From contig NZ_CP030073.1 of the NCBI RefSeq assembly GCF_003261055.1, positions 558,001 to 622,000 on the forward strand: a stretch of DNA of 64,000 nt, written 5' to 3'. This DNA comes from Streptomyces cadmiisoli (lineage in GTDB: Bacteria; Actinomycetota; Actinomycetes; Streptomycetales; Streptomycetaceae). Positions within the stretch are counted from its first letter, which is position 1. Each line of letters starts with the position of its first letter. Below are positions 1 to 8,575 of the stretch, one piece after another. The position numbers and the translations under genes were made by a program. A model generated the notes under the pieces. The model had not been told where the DNA came from. It made no database searches and saw only the letters and a program-made list of their open reading frames with translations.

Positions 1-1
1 C

Positions 2-655
2 CCCTGGAACGTCTTCGACCTGGCCGTGGTGCTGTGCGCGTTTCTGCCTCTCGTTCGCGAGAACACCACGGTGCTGCGGCTGCTGCGCCTCGCTCGCGTG
101 CTGCGAACCGCACGCTTCCTGCCCCAACTCCGCGTCGTACTGACGGCGGTCGCGCGCAGTCTGCCCGGCACGCTCAGTTTCCTGCTCGTCGGCACCCTGC
201 TGCTGTATCTGTACGCCATGGTCGGCTGGGTCTTCTTCAGCAGCCACGACCCGGTGCACTACGGCTCCATCGGTCGCGCCGTGCTCACTCTGTTCCTTCT
301 GATGACGCTGGACGGCATCGGCGACGCGGTCCGTGCCGGCTTGGAAGTCTCCCGCTGGAGCCTGCTCTACTACGGCTCCTACGTTCTGCTCGCCTCCTTC
401 GTGCTCGTCAACGTCCTCATCGGCGTTGTCCTCACCTCCCTGGACGAGGCGCGGCAGACGGAGCAGGACGAGCCTGAACATGCGGCGAGCGCGCCGGACT
501 CCCGACAGCTGAGGGAACGGATCACCGCAGCGCGCCGTGCCCTGGATGCCCTGCAAGCCGAACTCGAGCGCTCCGACCAGCCGTACGCCGAGCCGGCACA
601 ACGAGCCGCCATCGATGCGAACGGGCACTCCCATGCCACCAGCGATCAGCGGTGA
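2..655 (+). CDS. Voltage-gated cation (sodium) channel, 5'-truncated by window edge
   Basis: The reading frame is open from base 2, so the start lies outside the window. The visible part begins in an S3-like segment (PWNVFDLAVV), followed by an S4-type voltage sensor with regularly spaced arginines (RLLRLARVLRTARFLPQLR), an S5 helix, a pore loop (LFLLMTLDGIGDA) and an S6 helix (YVLLASFVLVNVLIGVVL). The C-terminal tail is charged and probably coiled-coil. This is the layout of bacterial NaChBac-like ion-transport proteins. The pore sequence TLDGIGDA differs from the TLESW filter of NaChBac, so ion selectivity cannot be assigned. The gene is convergent with the esterase remnant that follows. 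Confidence 0.85.
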   Translation, partial: PWNVFDLAVVLCAFLPLVRENTTVLRLLRLARVLRTARFLPQLRVVLTAVARSLPGTLSFLLVGTLLLYLYAMVGWVFFSSHDPVHYGSIGRAVLTLFLLMTLDGIGDAVRAGLEVSRWSLLYYGSYVLLASFVLVNVLIGVVLTSLDEARQTEQDEPEHAASAPDSRQLRERITAARRALDALQAELERSDQPYAEPAQRAAIDANGHSHATSDQR

Positions 656-815
656 CCAGCGCTCACGGTGAGCCCAGGCGCGAGCAGCACGGAGCATCGC
701 GGCGCGGTGATCGGTGCCCTCGGCCGACTCGTGCCGGGCCGCCGCCCCGCAGCGGCCGATGTGGGCTCCGGCCGCGGACCGCGGCGCCTCCCGGCCCATG
801 ACGTCGCGGAACGCG

Positions 816-1671
816 TCACAACCCCGGTGTCCGAAGCAGCATCGGCAGTGACCGGCGGAACTCCCGTGCCCAGTACGGTGGGGAGTGGGTACCGGCGTAG
901 AAATGCGTGGTCACCGGGGTCCCCAGCGAGGCCAGTCGGGTGGCCAGGGCGCTCGACTCTCGCGGCATCAGCGTTTCCGTCGGAGAGATCGCGTTGTCGG
1001 GGAACGGCTCGGACGGGTCCTCCAGCCCGGGGACGTGCGGGTCCGGTTCGGTGCCCGGTGGGTCGAGTGGGCCGGCGGTGCCGTCTCCGCTGGAGAGGTA
1101 CACCGGCAGGGTGCCTAGGCGGGCGGTGAGGTAATAGGGCTCGTGGGCCTGCCAGGTGGCGCGCTGGGCGACCGGGTCGCCCCACAGGGCTTTCCAGACC
1201 AGGCCGAGGAAGCACCTCCTTCAGATGGAAGCTCTCCACAGCGGGCGGGCCACCCCGGCCGGCGTTGTGCCAGTCGGTGCAGAAGCCGAACAGCGGCATC
1301 TCCGGCATGACGACCAGTACGTTCCGCAGCTCGTGCAACTCCGTCAGGCCGACCGGGTAGTCCTCGGGCCAGGCCTTGTGGTTGCCGTCGCCACCGACCA
1401 GCAGATACAGCGTCGGCCAGCTCTGGCCGGGCCTTCGCTGCTCCCAGCCGTCAGGGGTGAGCAACCGGACCGTGGCCGTGCGTCCCAGCGCGGGCGAGTC
1501 GATGGTGAGGTCGACGAGCCGGTCACCCGCGTCCTGCGCCAGGAGGACGCACGCACCGTGCGGTGGTGAGGGTGTCGTTCGGGCGTCCGTGGCGGACGCG
1601 GTCGCGAGCAGCAGGAGGTCCGCGATCACCAGGGCGAGCAGCAGCCGTGAGCGAGCAGGACTCCATGGCAT
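816..1671 (-). pseudogene. Secreted esterase (alpha/beta hydrolase), internal deletion and frameshift
   Basis: The N-terminal part has a signal peptide (MPWSPARSRLLLALVIADLL) and an esterase-like lead-in (LYLLVGGDGNHKAW, NVLVVMPEMPLFGF, TDWHNAGRGGPP, ESFHLKEVLP). Near base 1210 the frame is lost. The rest of the protein continues in another frame (GLVWKALWGDPVAQRATWQA, YLSSGDGTAGPLDPPG, THFYAGTHSPPYW) down to a stop at 816. Between these halves family members carry the nucleophile segment (GxSMGG) and about 60 more residues, which are absent here. An out-of-frame deletion has therefore removed the catalytic serine. ATG at 1671 is chosen because an AAAGGGG Shine-Dalgarno lies about 7 nt upstream. 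The family (esterase D / antigen 85-like) is assigned by motif memory. Confidence 0.8.
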
Positions 1672-1725
1672 GACATGACCCCTTTCCTGGTGGCTCAACT
1701 GCGGTTCGTCCTGTGTCGACTGCGT

Positions 1726-2484
1726 TCACAGGTCCCATGCGCGCAGTGCGCCGGCCGCCAGCAGGAGCAGGACCGTGGTTCCGGCCGCCACGAGCATCAG
1801 GGAGGGCCACGCGCCGAGACTGCCGACCGTCTCCGAAGTCGCGTCCGAGGTCTGGGTGAGCTTTTGGAGTGCGGCTGTCGGGGAGACTCCCGCGACCCAG
1901 GGCTGGGCGTCGCCGAACAACGGGCCGATGAGGGAGGGAAAGAGCATCACGCCGATCACGGCGGTGACGGCGCCGGCAGAGTGCCGTACGAGGGTGCCCA
2001 CCGCCAGTCCGAGCAGTGCGGCGACGGTGAAGGACGCGGCGATGCCGAACAGGGCGGGCAGCGGCTCTCCTTGGGCGTACCGGCCTTTGTCGAGCAGCGC
2101 GCCGCCGACGGCGTAGGCGAGGGTGCAGGACAGCAGCGCCGAGGCGTAGGTCAGTCCAATGAGCAGCGCGGCTTTCGCCGACAGCACGGTGGTGCGGCGC
2201 GGGGTGGCGGCGAACGTTGTGCGGATGGTGCCGCTGCCGTACTCGCCGGTGATGACGAGTGCGCCGGTGACGGCCGCCAGCAGTTGGGCGACGACGGAGA
2301 GGGTGAGGCTGCCGCCCAGTATCGTGTCGTCCGGTCGCAGGCTCCCGGTGGCCGCGACGAACACGGCGCCCAGGACGGGCACGACGGCGGTCGCGGCGGT
2401 CGTCCACACCAGCGAGCGCAGACTTCGGAACTTGATCCACTCGTGGGCCAGGGACTGCTGGAAGCCGATCGTCCGTGTGGTCAT
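1726..2484 (-). CDS. ABC-2 type transporter permease
   Basis: A 252-residue integral membrane protein with about six hydrophobic helices, for example SLVWTTAATAVVPVLGAVFVA, LSVVAQLLAAVTGALVITGEY and AVTAVIGVMLFPSLIGPLF. The GEYGSGTIRTTFAATPRR segment after the second helix is typical of ABC-2 permeases of bacterial exporters. Its ATG at 2484 overlaps the stop of the ATPase gene (ATGA), so the two are translationally coupled and should form one exporter. This is the last gene of an operon that begins with a histidine kinase and response regulator. That arrangement suggests a sensor-controlled efflux or cell-envelope stress pump. The substrate is unknown. Confidence 0.9.
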   Translation of the reverse strand: MTTRTIGFQQSLAHEWIKFRSLRSLVWTTAATAVVPVLGAVFVAATGSLRPDDTILGGSLTLSVVAQLLAAVTGALVITGEYGSGTIRTTFAATPRRTTVLSAKAALLIGLTYASALLSCTLAYAVGGALLDKGRYAQGEPLPALFGIAASFTVAALLGLAVGTLVRHSAGAVTAVIGVMLFPSLIGPLFGDAQPWVAGVSPTAALQKLTQTSDATSETVGSLGAWPSLMLVAAGTTVLLLLAAGALRAWDL

Positions 2485-3404
2485 CGGGTGGCCTCCTGGC
2501 GTTCCTGGGTGCGGAATTCGGACGCTCCCCCTGCCAGGGCCGTGTAGACGTCCTCCAATGAGGAGCGCGCCGGGGTGAGTTCGTGGAGGGCCAGTCCGTG
2601 GTCGCGTGCCAGGTCGCCGATGGTGGCGGCGTCCGGGCCGTCGACTCGCCAACCTCCGCGTGCCTCGGGCCGTACAGTCGCGCCCCTGGCCTCCAGCAGG
2701 CCGCGGAGCCTTTCCGGCTCGGGGGAACGGACGAGTGTGTGTGCCTGGGAGTTGGCCTCGATGAAGTCGCGCACGGTGGTGTCGGCCAGCAGCCTGCCGC
2801 GGCCGATCACGATCACGTGGTCGGCGGTCAGTTCCATCTCGCTCATCAGGTGGCTGGAGAGGAAGACCGTGCGGCCTTGCGTGGCAAGGGTCCTGAGCAG
2901 CGTGCGGATCCAGCGGACGCCCTCCGTGTCCAGGCCGTTGACGGGCTCGTCGAGGAGCAGGATCTCCGGGTCGCCGAGAAGCGCGGCGGCGATGCCGAGC
3001 CGCTGGTTCATGCCGAGCGAGAAGCCTTTCACCCGGTGGTCGGCCACGTCGGTGAGGCCGGTGAGGTCCAGGACGTCGTCGACTCGGCCGCGCGGGATGC
3101 TGTTGCTCGCCGCGAGCCCGGCCAGGTGGTGGCGGGCGGTGCGGCCGCTGTGGGTGCCCCCCGCGTCCAGCAGGGAACCGACCGTGCGCAGGGGGGCGGG
3201 AAGTTCGGCGTACGGCCGTCCCGCGACCGTCACCGTGCCGGAGGTCGGGGTGTCCAGGCCGAGAACGACTCGCAGTGTGGTGGACTTGCCGGCGCCGTTC
3301 GGGCCGAGGAACCCGGTCACGCGGCCGGGCCGGACGGTGAAGGTCAGCCGGTCGACAGCGGTTCTGCCGCCGTACCGCTTGGTGAGAGCGTGTGCCTCGA
3401 TCAT
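2481..3404 (-). CDS. ABC transporter ATP-binding protein
   Basis: This 307-residue ATPase has Walker A (GPNGAGKST) near residue 38, a signature region (KGFSLGMNQRLGIAAALLGD), Walker B (EILLLDEPVNGLD) and an H-loop (VFLSSHLMSE). It matches the single-domain ATPases that pair with ABC-2 permeases in drug or lantibiotic self-protection pumps. MIEAHALTKRYGG at 3404 is the natural N-terminus; longer in-frame versions only read promoter-like sequence. It overlaps the permease gene by 4 bp. It follows the response regulator gene after a 56-bp gap, which leaves room for an extra promoter. Confidence 0.93.
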   Translation of the reverse strand: MIEAHALTKRYGGRTAVDRLTFTVRPGRVTGFLGPNGAGKSTTLRVVLGLDTPTSGTVTVAGRPYAELPAPLRTVGSLLDAGGTHSGRTARHHLAGLAASNSIPRGRVDDVLDLTGLTDVADHRVKGFSLGMNQRLGIAAALLGDPEILLLDEPVNGLDTEGVRWIRTLLRTLATQGRTVFLSSHLMSEMELTADHVIVIGRGRLLADTTVRDFIEANSQAHTLVRSPEPERLRGLLEARGATVRPEARGGWRVDGPDAATIGDLARDHGLALHELTPARSSLEDVYTALAGGASEFRTQERQEATR

Positions 3405-3460
3405 GCAGGCGACGGTAGGCCACCGGGGCGAAGTGGACATCTGCTGCTGGGAGTCGGCTG

Positions 3461-4150
3461 CTACTCCCGCGGGAGTAGCGGGGCCTGCTCGCCGGGCCTG
3501 ACCAGTCCGGTCTCGAAGGCCAGTACCACCAGTTGCGCCCGGTCACGGGCCCTCAGCTTGGTCATCGCGCGGCTGACATGGGTCTTCGCGGTGAGCGGGC
3601 TCATCAGCAGCTCGCGGCCGATCTCCTCGTTGCTGAGCCCCGCCGCGACCAGCCCCATCACCTCGCGCTCCCGCTCGGTGAGCGCGGCCAGCCGCTCGGC
3701 ACCGGCCGCCTCGGGACGCCTGAGCCGGGCGAACTCCTGCACCACAGCGCGTGTGACGGCGGGCGCGAGCAGACTCTGTCCGGCCGCGACCGTGCGGATC
3801 GCTTCCCGCAGCGCATCCGGCTCGACGTCCTTGAGCAGGAACCCGGCCGCTCCGTGCCGCAGCGCCTCGAAGACGTACTCGTCGATCTGATAGGTGGTGA
3901 GCATGAGGACGCGTACGCCGTCGAGGTCGCTGTCGGCGGCGATACGGCGGGTGGCCTCGATGCCGTCGACGCTGGGCATGCGGATGTCCATCAGGACCAC
4001 GTCGGGACGGGTCAGCCGCACCGCCTCGACGGCCTGCGTGCCGTCGGCCGCCTCGGCGACGACGACCAGGTCCTCCGTGAGGTCCAGCAGGGCGCGGAAG
4101 CCGGCGCGGACTACGGTCTGGTCGTCGGCCAGGACGACACGTACGGTCAC
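3461..4150 (-). CDS. LuxR/NarL-family response regulator
   Basis: 229 residues. The receiver domain has acidic residues DD at 9-10, the phospho-acceptor Asp55 in VVLMDIRMPSVDG, the conserved Thr in LMLTTY and Lys in GFLLKD. A LuxR-type helix-turn-helix follows at about residues 155-215 (LTEREREVMGLVAAGLSNEE, SPLTAKTHVSRAMTKL). It would act as a DNA-binding activator phosphorylated by the kinase encoded immediately upstream. The GTG start at 4150 overlaps the kinase stop (GTGA). The likely target is the adjacent ABC transporter, as in kinase/regulator/ABC-2 loci of Gram-positive bacteria. That target is inferred from position. Confidence 0.93.
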   Translation of the reverse strand: MTVRVVLADDQTVVRAGFRALLDLTEDLVVVAEAADGTQAVEAVRLTRPDVVLMDIRMPSVDGIEATRRIAADSDLDGVRVLMLTTYQIDEYVFEALRHGAAGFLLKDVEPDALREAIRTVAAGQSLLAPAVTRAVVQEFARLRRPEAAGAERLAALTEREREVMGLVAAGLSNEEIGRELLMSPLTAKTHVSRAMTKLRARDRAQLVVLAFETGLVRPGEQAPLLPRE

Positions 4151-5334
4151 GATCGCTCCTCTTCCAAGCTGCCGTCTGCCGGGAGCACCGCCCGCACCCG
4201 GTATCCCCCGCCGTCCATCACCCCGTGCTCGAGTGTGCCGCCGGCGGCCATCGCACGCTCGCGCATCCCGAGCAGTCCGAAGCCGCCGGGCATGCCGGGG
4301 GCCTGAGGCGGGCTCCCGTCGTCGCGGATCTCGACCGAGAGCCCGCTGCCCTGCCTGTTCACCGATACGACCGCGTGCCGGGCGCCGGAGTGCCGGACGA
4401 CGTTGGTCAGCGCTTCCTGCACGATCCGGTAGGCGGCCAGCTCGACCACGGGTGGCAGTCCGTCCGCGTCGGCCCCCTGCCGGAGGGTGATCTCGACGCC
4501 GCTGCCCGCGAACCGGCCGACCAGCCCGGGGAGACGCGCAAGACCCGGCGTCGGCTCGATCGTGTCGTCCTCCCGCTCCCGCAGCACGGTGACGGTGGCC
4601 CTCAGTTCGCGTACCGCCTCCTTGCCGGAGTCCCGCACCTGCCGCATGGCCTGCCGGGCCACTGCGGGTTTCACCTCGAAAGCCTCCAGGGCCACGCCTG
4701 CCTGGACGGTCATCGCCGTCACGGTGTGCGCGACGACGTCGTGCAGCTCCCGGGCGATGCGCACCCGCTCCTCACGCACCCGGCGCACGGCCTCCCGTTC
4801 CCGGTCCTCCTCGGCGCGGGCGGCTTGGGCGGCGTACTCGGCCAACAGCTGCCGCCGGGTGCGCACCGCTTCTCCGAGCAGCAGCGGAACCAGCGGCCAG
4901 AGCATCTCCAGGACCGGCAGTCCCTGCGGATCGACCACGTCGTGGCCGATCCGCAGAGCTACGGCTCCCGACGCCAGGGAGGCGACGAGGCCGGTCCACA
5001 GGGTGCGCCGCCGGTCGCCCTGGACCGCCACGGTGTACAGCGCCACGATCGTCGGCAGGTTCAGCAGCTCGCCGATGTGTCCGTACAGGGCCCAGGCCGC
5101 GCAGGCCGCTCCTGTGACCGCCGCGACCTGCACGGGCCACCGCCGCCGCCACACCAGCGCCGGCAGCGAGACGGCGAGCAGCAGCCAGGTGAACCAGTCC
5201 GCCTGCCGGTACGGCGGTTCGTTCACGGCCACGTCCGGCCCGGTGAACAGCGCGACCGCGGCAACGACGAGGAGGTCCGTGGCCATCGGTGGCAGGGTCC
5301 GCAGCCGGGCTGTCTGCCGGTCGTAGAACGTCAC
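4147..5334 (-). CDS. Sensor histidine kinase (HisKA_3 type)
   Basis: 395 residues. The N-terminal half has four to five hydrophobic segments (LLVVAAVALFTGPDV, WLLLAVSLPALVW, VQVAAVTGAACAAWALYG, LWTGLVASLASGAVAL, EMLWPLVPLLLGEA) with little extracytoplasmic sequence, so it probably senses a signal within the membrane. A dimerization / phospho-acceptor helix follows with His198 in ARELHDVVAHTVTAM. Then comes a HATPase domain with the N-box EALTNVVRHSG and G-box GGFGLLGMRERAMAAGG. The GTG start at 5334 is the first gene of the kinase, regulator, ATPase and permease operon, which reads away from the ArsR/MMPL operon. Confidence 0.92.
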   Translation of the reverse strand: MTFYDRQTARLRTLPPMATDLLVVAAVALFTGPDVAVNEPPYRQADWFTWLLLAVSLPALVWRRRWPVQVAAVTGAACAAWALYGHIGELLNLPTIVALYTVAVQGDRRRTLWTGLVASLASGAVALRIGHDVVDPQGLPVLEMLWPLVPLLLGEAVRTRRQLLAEYAAQAARAEEDREREAVRRVREERVRIARELHDVVAHTVTAMTVQAGVALEAFEVKPAVARQAMRQVRDSGKEAVRELRATVTVLREREDDTIEPTPGLARLPGLVGRFAGSGVEITLRQGADADGLPPVVELAAYRIVQEALTNVVRHSGARHAVVSVNRQGSGLSVEIRDDGSPPQAPGMPGGFGLLGMRERAMAAGGTLEHGVMDGGGYRVRAVLPADGSLEEERS

Positions 5335-5449
5335 GCACTCACGGTAGGAGCGTGGGGCTACGGCTGCATACGACAGCGGGAGTAGTCGGCTCCGGCGGAC
5401 GATGCAGGGCCCGGCCCCGTACGTGACCCTGAGATGTCCCCCATCCCTC

Positions 5450-5514
5450 CCTGATATGTGTCAGGAATCTTTGACAGGTACCGGCGAGGCCTGTCAGCCT
5501 TTTCTTACAGGTAC
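5450..5514. promoter_or_regulatory. Cluster of CAGG-type repeats upstream of ArsR-like gene
   Basis: Just upstream of the ArsR-like start lie three overlapping repeat features. CCTGA-6 nt-TCAGG occupies 5450-5465. TGACAGG-11 nt-CCTGTCA (7-bp arms) occupies 5472-5496. The direct repeat ACAGGTAC occurs at 5474-5481 and 5507-5514. A TTGACA hexamer (5471-5476) lies inside the second element and could be a -35 box. The arrangement suggests autoregulation of the downstream regulator/exporter operon. Binding by the ArsR-like protein is inference. Confidence 0.5.
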
Positions 5515-5530
5515 GACGAAAGGGGCCGCG

Positions 5531-5932
5531 ATGCCCGAGGTCCCGCCTCCGGCACCGACGGGCGACGAGTTGCTGAGAGTGCTCTCCGCACTCGGCAACC
5601 CGCACCGCATGCGCATCGTCGCGGCGCTGCTGGAGCGCCGGAACTACGTCAGTGCACTGGCTCGTGAGATCGGGATGAGCCGGCCGCTGCTGCACATGCA
5701 CCTCCAGCGGCTGGAGGCGGCAGGACTGGTCGTCGGCACGCTGGAGCTCGCTGAGGACGGCAAGACCATGAAGTACTTCGATGTCGCGCCGTTCTTCTAC
5801 GAGTTGACACCCGAAGTCGTCGCGCGCGCGGCCGCGACACTCACCGAGGCCGAGAAGACCCAGGCCGGGAGAACCGAGGCCGAGAGGACCGAGGCCGAGA
5901 GGACCGAGGCCGAGAAAGAGGAAGCGAAGTGA
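5531..5932 (+). CDS. ArsR-family winged-helix transcriptional regulator
   Basis: 133 residues. The winged helix runs from about 10 to 95 (LLRVLSALGNPHRMRIVAAL, SALAREIGMSRPLLHMHLQR, LEAAGLVVGTLELAEDGKTM), as in ArsR-type repressors. No metal-binding cysteine cluster is seen, so it is more likely a general or drug-responsive member. The C-terminus is a tandem five-residue repeat (TEAER/TEAEK). ATG at 5531 is preceded by GAAAGGGG. An upstream extension would run through the promoter repeats and is rejected. The stop overlaps the next start (GTGA). The downstream MMPL exporter suggests control of efflux. Confidence 0.85.
   Translation: MPEVPPPAPTGDELLRVLSALGNPHRMRIVAALLERRNYVSALAREIGMSRPLLHMHLQRLEAAGLVVGTLELAEDGKTMKYFDVAPFFYELTPEVVARAAATLTEAEKTQAGRTEAERTEAERTEAEKEEAK
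5843..5917 (+). repeat. 15-bp coding tandem repeat (five units)
   Basis: About five copies of a 15-bp unit related to ACCGAGGCCGAGAGG encode TEAEK-TQAGR-TEAER-TEAER-TEAEK at the C-terminus of the ArsR-like protein. The units lie in frame, so copy-number change would lengthen or shorten a charged helical tail without breaking the gene. Confidence 0.8.
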
Positions 5933-6243
5933 ATGCGGAACAGGTGACGCTCGCCGACAGCGCCGAAACCGTGGGCGCGCTGGTCGGGGCCGTGGGCGCG
6001 GCCGGGCTCTTCACCCTGCTGATCGTGATCGTCTGGCAGTTCGCCGCCACCTGGCGGGCCCGGATGCTGGCCGCGCGCGAGCAGCAGTACAAGGATCTCG
6101 CGGCGAAGTACGCCGAGCTCCTGGAGGACACCGTGGAGCTCCAGCGCCGAACGGCCGAGGAGCAGCGGCAGACCCTGGACGAGCTGACGCGGACCCGGCT
6201 CGCGGTGACCTCGATGGAGAAGATGATGCGCGAGATCGAATAG
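5929..6243 (+). CDS. Small single-pass membrane protein with coiled coil
   Basis: 104 residues: a short N-terminus, one transmembrane helix (LVGAVGAAGLFTLLIVIVWQF) and a long charged coiled-coil region (REQQYKDLAAKYAELLEDTV onward to the end). The GTG start overlaps the ArsR stop by 4 bp, so the two are translationally coupled. Small proteins of this layout often follow PadR/ArsR-like genes in Streptomyces, but no function is recognised. It may anchor or modulate the regulator at the membrane. That role is inferred only from coupling and topology. Confidence 0.75.
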   Translation: MNAEQVTLADSAETVGALVGAVGAAGLFTLLIVIVWQFAATWRARMLAAREQQYKDLAAKYAELLEDTVELQRRTAEEQRQTLDELTRTRLAVTSMEKMMREIE

Positions 6244-6285
6244 CACCCCGACAGCATCACCGCACGCGCTCGAGACGCGAAGAAG

Positions 6286-6323
6286 CTCGTACGGCCGGGA
6301 GCGGCAACTCCCGGCCGTACGAG
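6286..6323. terminator. Perfect 16-bp hairpin between small membrane gene and MMPL gene
   Basis: Arms CTCGTACGGCCGGGAG (6286-6301) and CTCCCGGCCGTACGAG (6308-6323) are perfect complements around a 6-nt loop. It lies 43 bp after the small membrane gene and about 140 bp before the MMPL gene. There is no U-run on the plus transcript. It could end the two-gene transcript, act as an attenuator, or stabilise mRNA. Confidence 0.6.
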
Positions 6324-6463
6324 GGAAGAACACACCCCTCGGACACACCCACCCGACACCACGGCAGGTCGTCACACCTGCAAGCGCCGTGGTGCGGGCC
6401 CGTGCGCCCTGATGCCGGTCGGTAAACGGCCGGCGGCGCGCTCCCTACACAAGGAGACTACTC

Positions 6464-8566
6464 ATGCGTGCGCTGCTCAAGCGCGTCGCCCGTGCCCCCG
6501 GCGGGCAGCGCGGCAAATGGCTGGTCCTGGCGCTCTGGCTGATCCTGGCCGTCGCCCTCGGCCCACTGGCCGGCAAGCTCGGCGACGTCGAGGAATCCGG
6601 CCCCAACGCCTTCCTGCCGCGCGGCTCCGAGTCCGCGCGGGTCAACACGGAGCTGGAGAGGTTCCGCACGGACACGGTGATGCCGGCCGTCGTCGTGTAC
6701 GCCGGCGACGGCGCGCAGGCCGCGGCGGCGGCCGACCGTGACGCCTTCGCACGGTACGTCCCTGCCGGTCGGGAAGTGTCGCGGCCCATCCCGTCCGAGG
6801 ACGGCAAGGCTCTGATGACGATCGTTCCGCTGGACAGCGAGGACGACATCACCGACAAGGTCGACGAGCTGCGCGACCTGGCCGGCGCCAACGCCCCGCC
6901 CGGCCTCGACGTCGAGGTCGGCGGCCCCGCCGGATCGCTCACCGACTCCGTGGCGGTCTTCGACGGCCTCGACACCACGCTGCTCCTGGCCACCGGCCTG
7001 GTGGTGGCCGTCCTGCTGCTGCTCACCTACCGCAGTCCCGTCCTGTGGCTGCTGCCGCTGCTCTCCGTGGGCTTCGCGGCCGTCCTCACGCAGGTCACCA
7101 CGTACTTGCTGGCGAAGCACGCCGGACTCCCGGTGGACCCGCAGAGCGCGGGCGTGCTCATGGTCCTGGTCTTCGGTGTCGGCACGGACTACGCCCTGCT
7201 CCTCATCGCCCGCTACCGCGAGGAACTGCACCGCCACGAGGACCGCCACGACGCGATGCGGATCGCGCTGCGCCGCTCCGGCCCGGCGATCCTGGCCTCC
7301 GCCGCCACCATCGCCGTCGGCCTGTCCTGCCTCGCCCTCGCCGACATCAACTCCTCCCGCTCGCTCGGGCTGGTCGGAGCGGTCGGCGTCATCTGCGGCT
7401 TCGTCGCCATGGTCACCGTGCTTCCGGCGCTGCTCGTCATCACGGGCCGCTGGGTGTTCTGGCCCTTCGTCCCACGCCACGGCACGCCCGTCCGCGCACC
7501 GCGCACCATCTGGTCCCGTGTCGGTGCCGCCGTGGCCCGGCGCCCCCGCTGGTCGTGGCTCATGTCGGTCGCCGTCACCGGCGTGCTCGCGCTGAGCGCG
7601 GTGAGCATCAACATGGGTCTGACCCAAGCGGAAATGTTCCAGGACAAGCCCGAGTCGGTCGTGGCACAGGAGCGCATCTCGCTGCACTACCCGTCGGGCT
7701 CGACCGACCCGGCGGACATCGTCACCCGCACCGACCAGGCAACCGCGGTCAGGTCGGCCGCCGCCGGGGTGGACGGCGTGGCCCGCGTCGAGGACGCCAC
7801 CGACCGCACCCCGGACGGCGAACTCACCACCGTCTCCGTGGTGCTGAAGGACGCGCCGGACAGCCAGGCCGCCAAGGAGACGATCGACGAGCTGCGCACG
7901 GCAGTGAACCCCCTGGGCGCCCTGGTCGGCGGCACCACCGCCGAGATGCTCGACACCCGGCGCGCCGCCGACCGCGACCTGACGACGGTCGTCCCGATCG
8001 TGCTCCTGGTCGTCCTGGGCGTACTGATCCTGCTCCTGCGGGCCCTGATCGCCCCGCTTCTGCTCCTGGCGACGGTCGTGCTGTCGTACTTCGCGGCCCT
8101 CGGCGCTTCGAACCTGCTCTTCGAGCACGTCCTGGGCTTCGCGGGCGTCGATTGGTCGATCCCGCTGATGGGCTTCGTCTTCCTCGTCGCCCTCGGCATC
8201 GACTACAACATCTTCCTCATGCACCGCGTGAAGGAGGAGACCGGCAGGCTGGGTTACGAGCGTGGCGTCCTGGAAGGACTGACCAGTACCGGCGGCGTCA
8301 TCACCTCGGCCGGTATCGTCCTGGCGGCCACCTTCGCGATCTTCGCGGGACTGCCGCTGGTGACGATGGCCCAGATGGGCGTCCTCGTGGGCATCGGCGT
8401 CCTCCTGGACACCTTCCTCGTCCGCACGGTCCTGGTGCCCGCCCTCGCGCTGGACTTCGGCCGCTGGTTCTGGTGGCCCGGCCGCCTCTTCCGCGACCAG
8501 CCCCCGGGCGCCGCAGCGGGAACCGCTTCCAGCGCAGCACCCGAACGGACCCACGAGGTGGCGTAG
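6464..8566 (+). CDS. MMPL-family RND transporter
   Basis: A 700-residue membrane protein with a helix near the N-terminus (WLVLALWLILAVALGPLAG), a large extracytoplasmic loop, helices 2-6, a second loop starting near residue 380 (MGLTQAEMF), and helices 8-12. The sequence GTDYALLLIARYREEL in the first half and its counterpart GIDYNIFLMHRVKEE in the second half are the duplicated MMPL signatures carrying proton-relay Asp/Tyr residues. It probably exports lipophilic molecules with the proton gradient. The Shine-Dalgarno AAGGAG lies 7 nt upstream of ATG 6464. The nearby ArsR-like gene is its likely regulator. Confidence 0.93.
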   Translation: MRALLKRVARAPGGQRGKWLVLALWLILAVALGPLAGKLGDVEESGPNAFLPRGSESARVNTELERFRTDTVMPAVVVYAGDGAQAAAAADRDAFARYVPAGREVSRPIPSEDGKALMTIVPLDSEDDITDKVDELRDLAGANAPPGLDVEVGGPAGSLTDSVAVFDGLDTTLLLATGLVVAVLLLLTYRSPVLWLLPLLSVGFAAVLTQVTTYLLAKHAGLPVDPQSAGVLMVLVFGVGTDYALLLIARYREELHRHEDRHDAMRIALRRSGPAILASAATIAVGLSCLALADINSSRSLGLVGAVGVICGFVAMVTVLPALLVITGRWVFWPFVPRHGTPVRAPRTIWSRVGAAVARRPRWSWLMSVAVTGVLALSAVSINMGLTQAEMFQDKPESVVAQERISLHYPSGSTDPADIVTRTDQATAVRSAAAGVDGVARVEDATDRTPDGELTTVSVVLKDAPDSQAAKETIDELRTAVNPLGALVGGTTAEMLDTRRAADRDLTTVVPIVLLVVLGVLILLLRALIAPLLLLATVVLSYFAALGASNLLFEHVLGFAGVDWSIPLMGFVFLVALGIDYNIFLMHRVKEETGRLGYERGVLEGLTSTGGVITSAGIVLAATFAIFAGLPLVTMAQMGVLVGIGVLLDTFLVRTVLVPALALDFGRWFWWPGRLFRDQPPGAAAGTASSAAPERTHEVA

Positions 8567-8575
8567 ACCGCATCC

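Noticed and set aside
5402..5530. Longer N-terminus for the ArsR-like protein
   Set aside because: It would translate through the promoter/operator repeats; ATG 5531 has a good Shine-Dalgarno and gives the normal family start.
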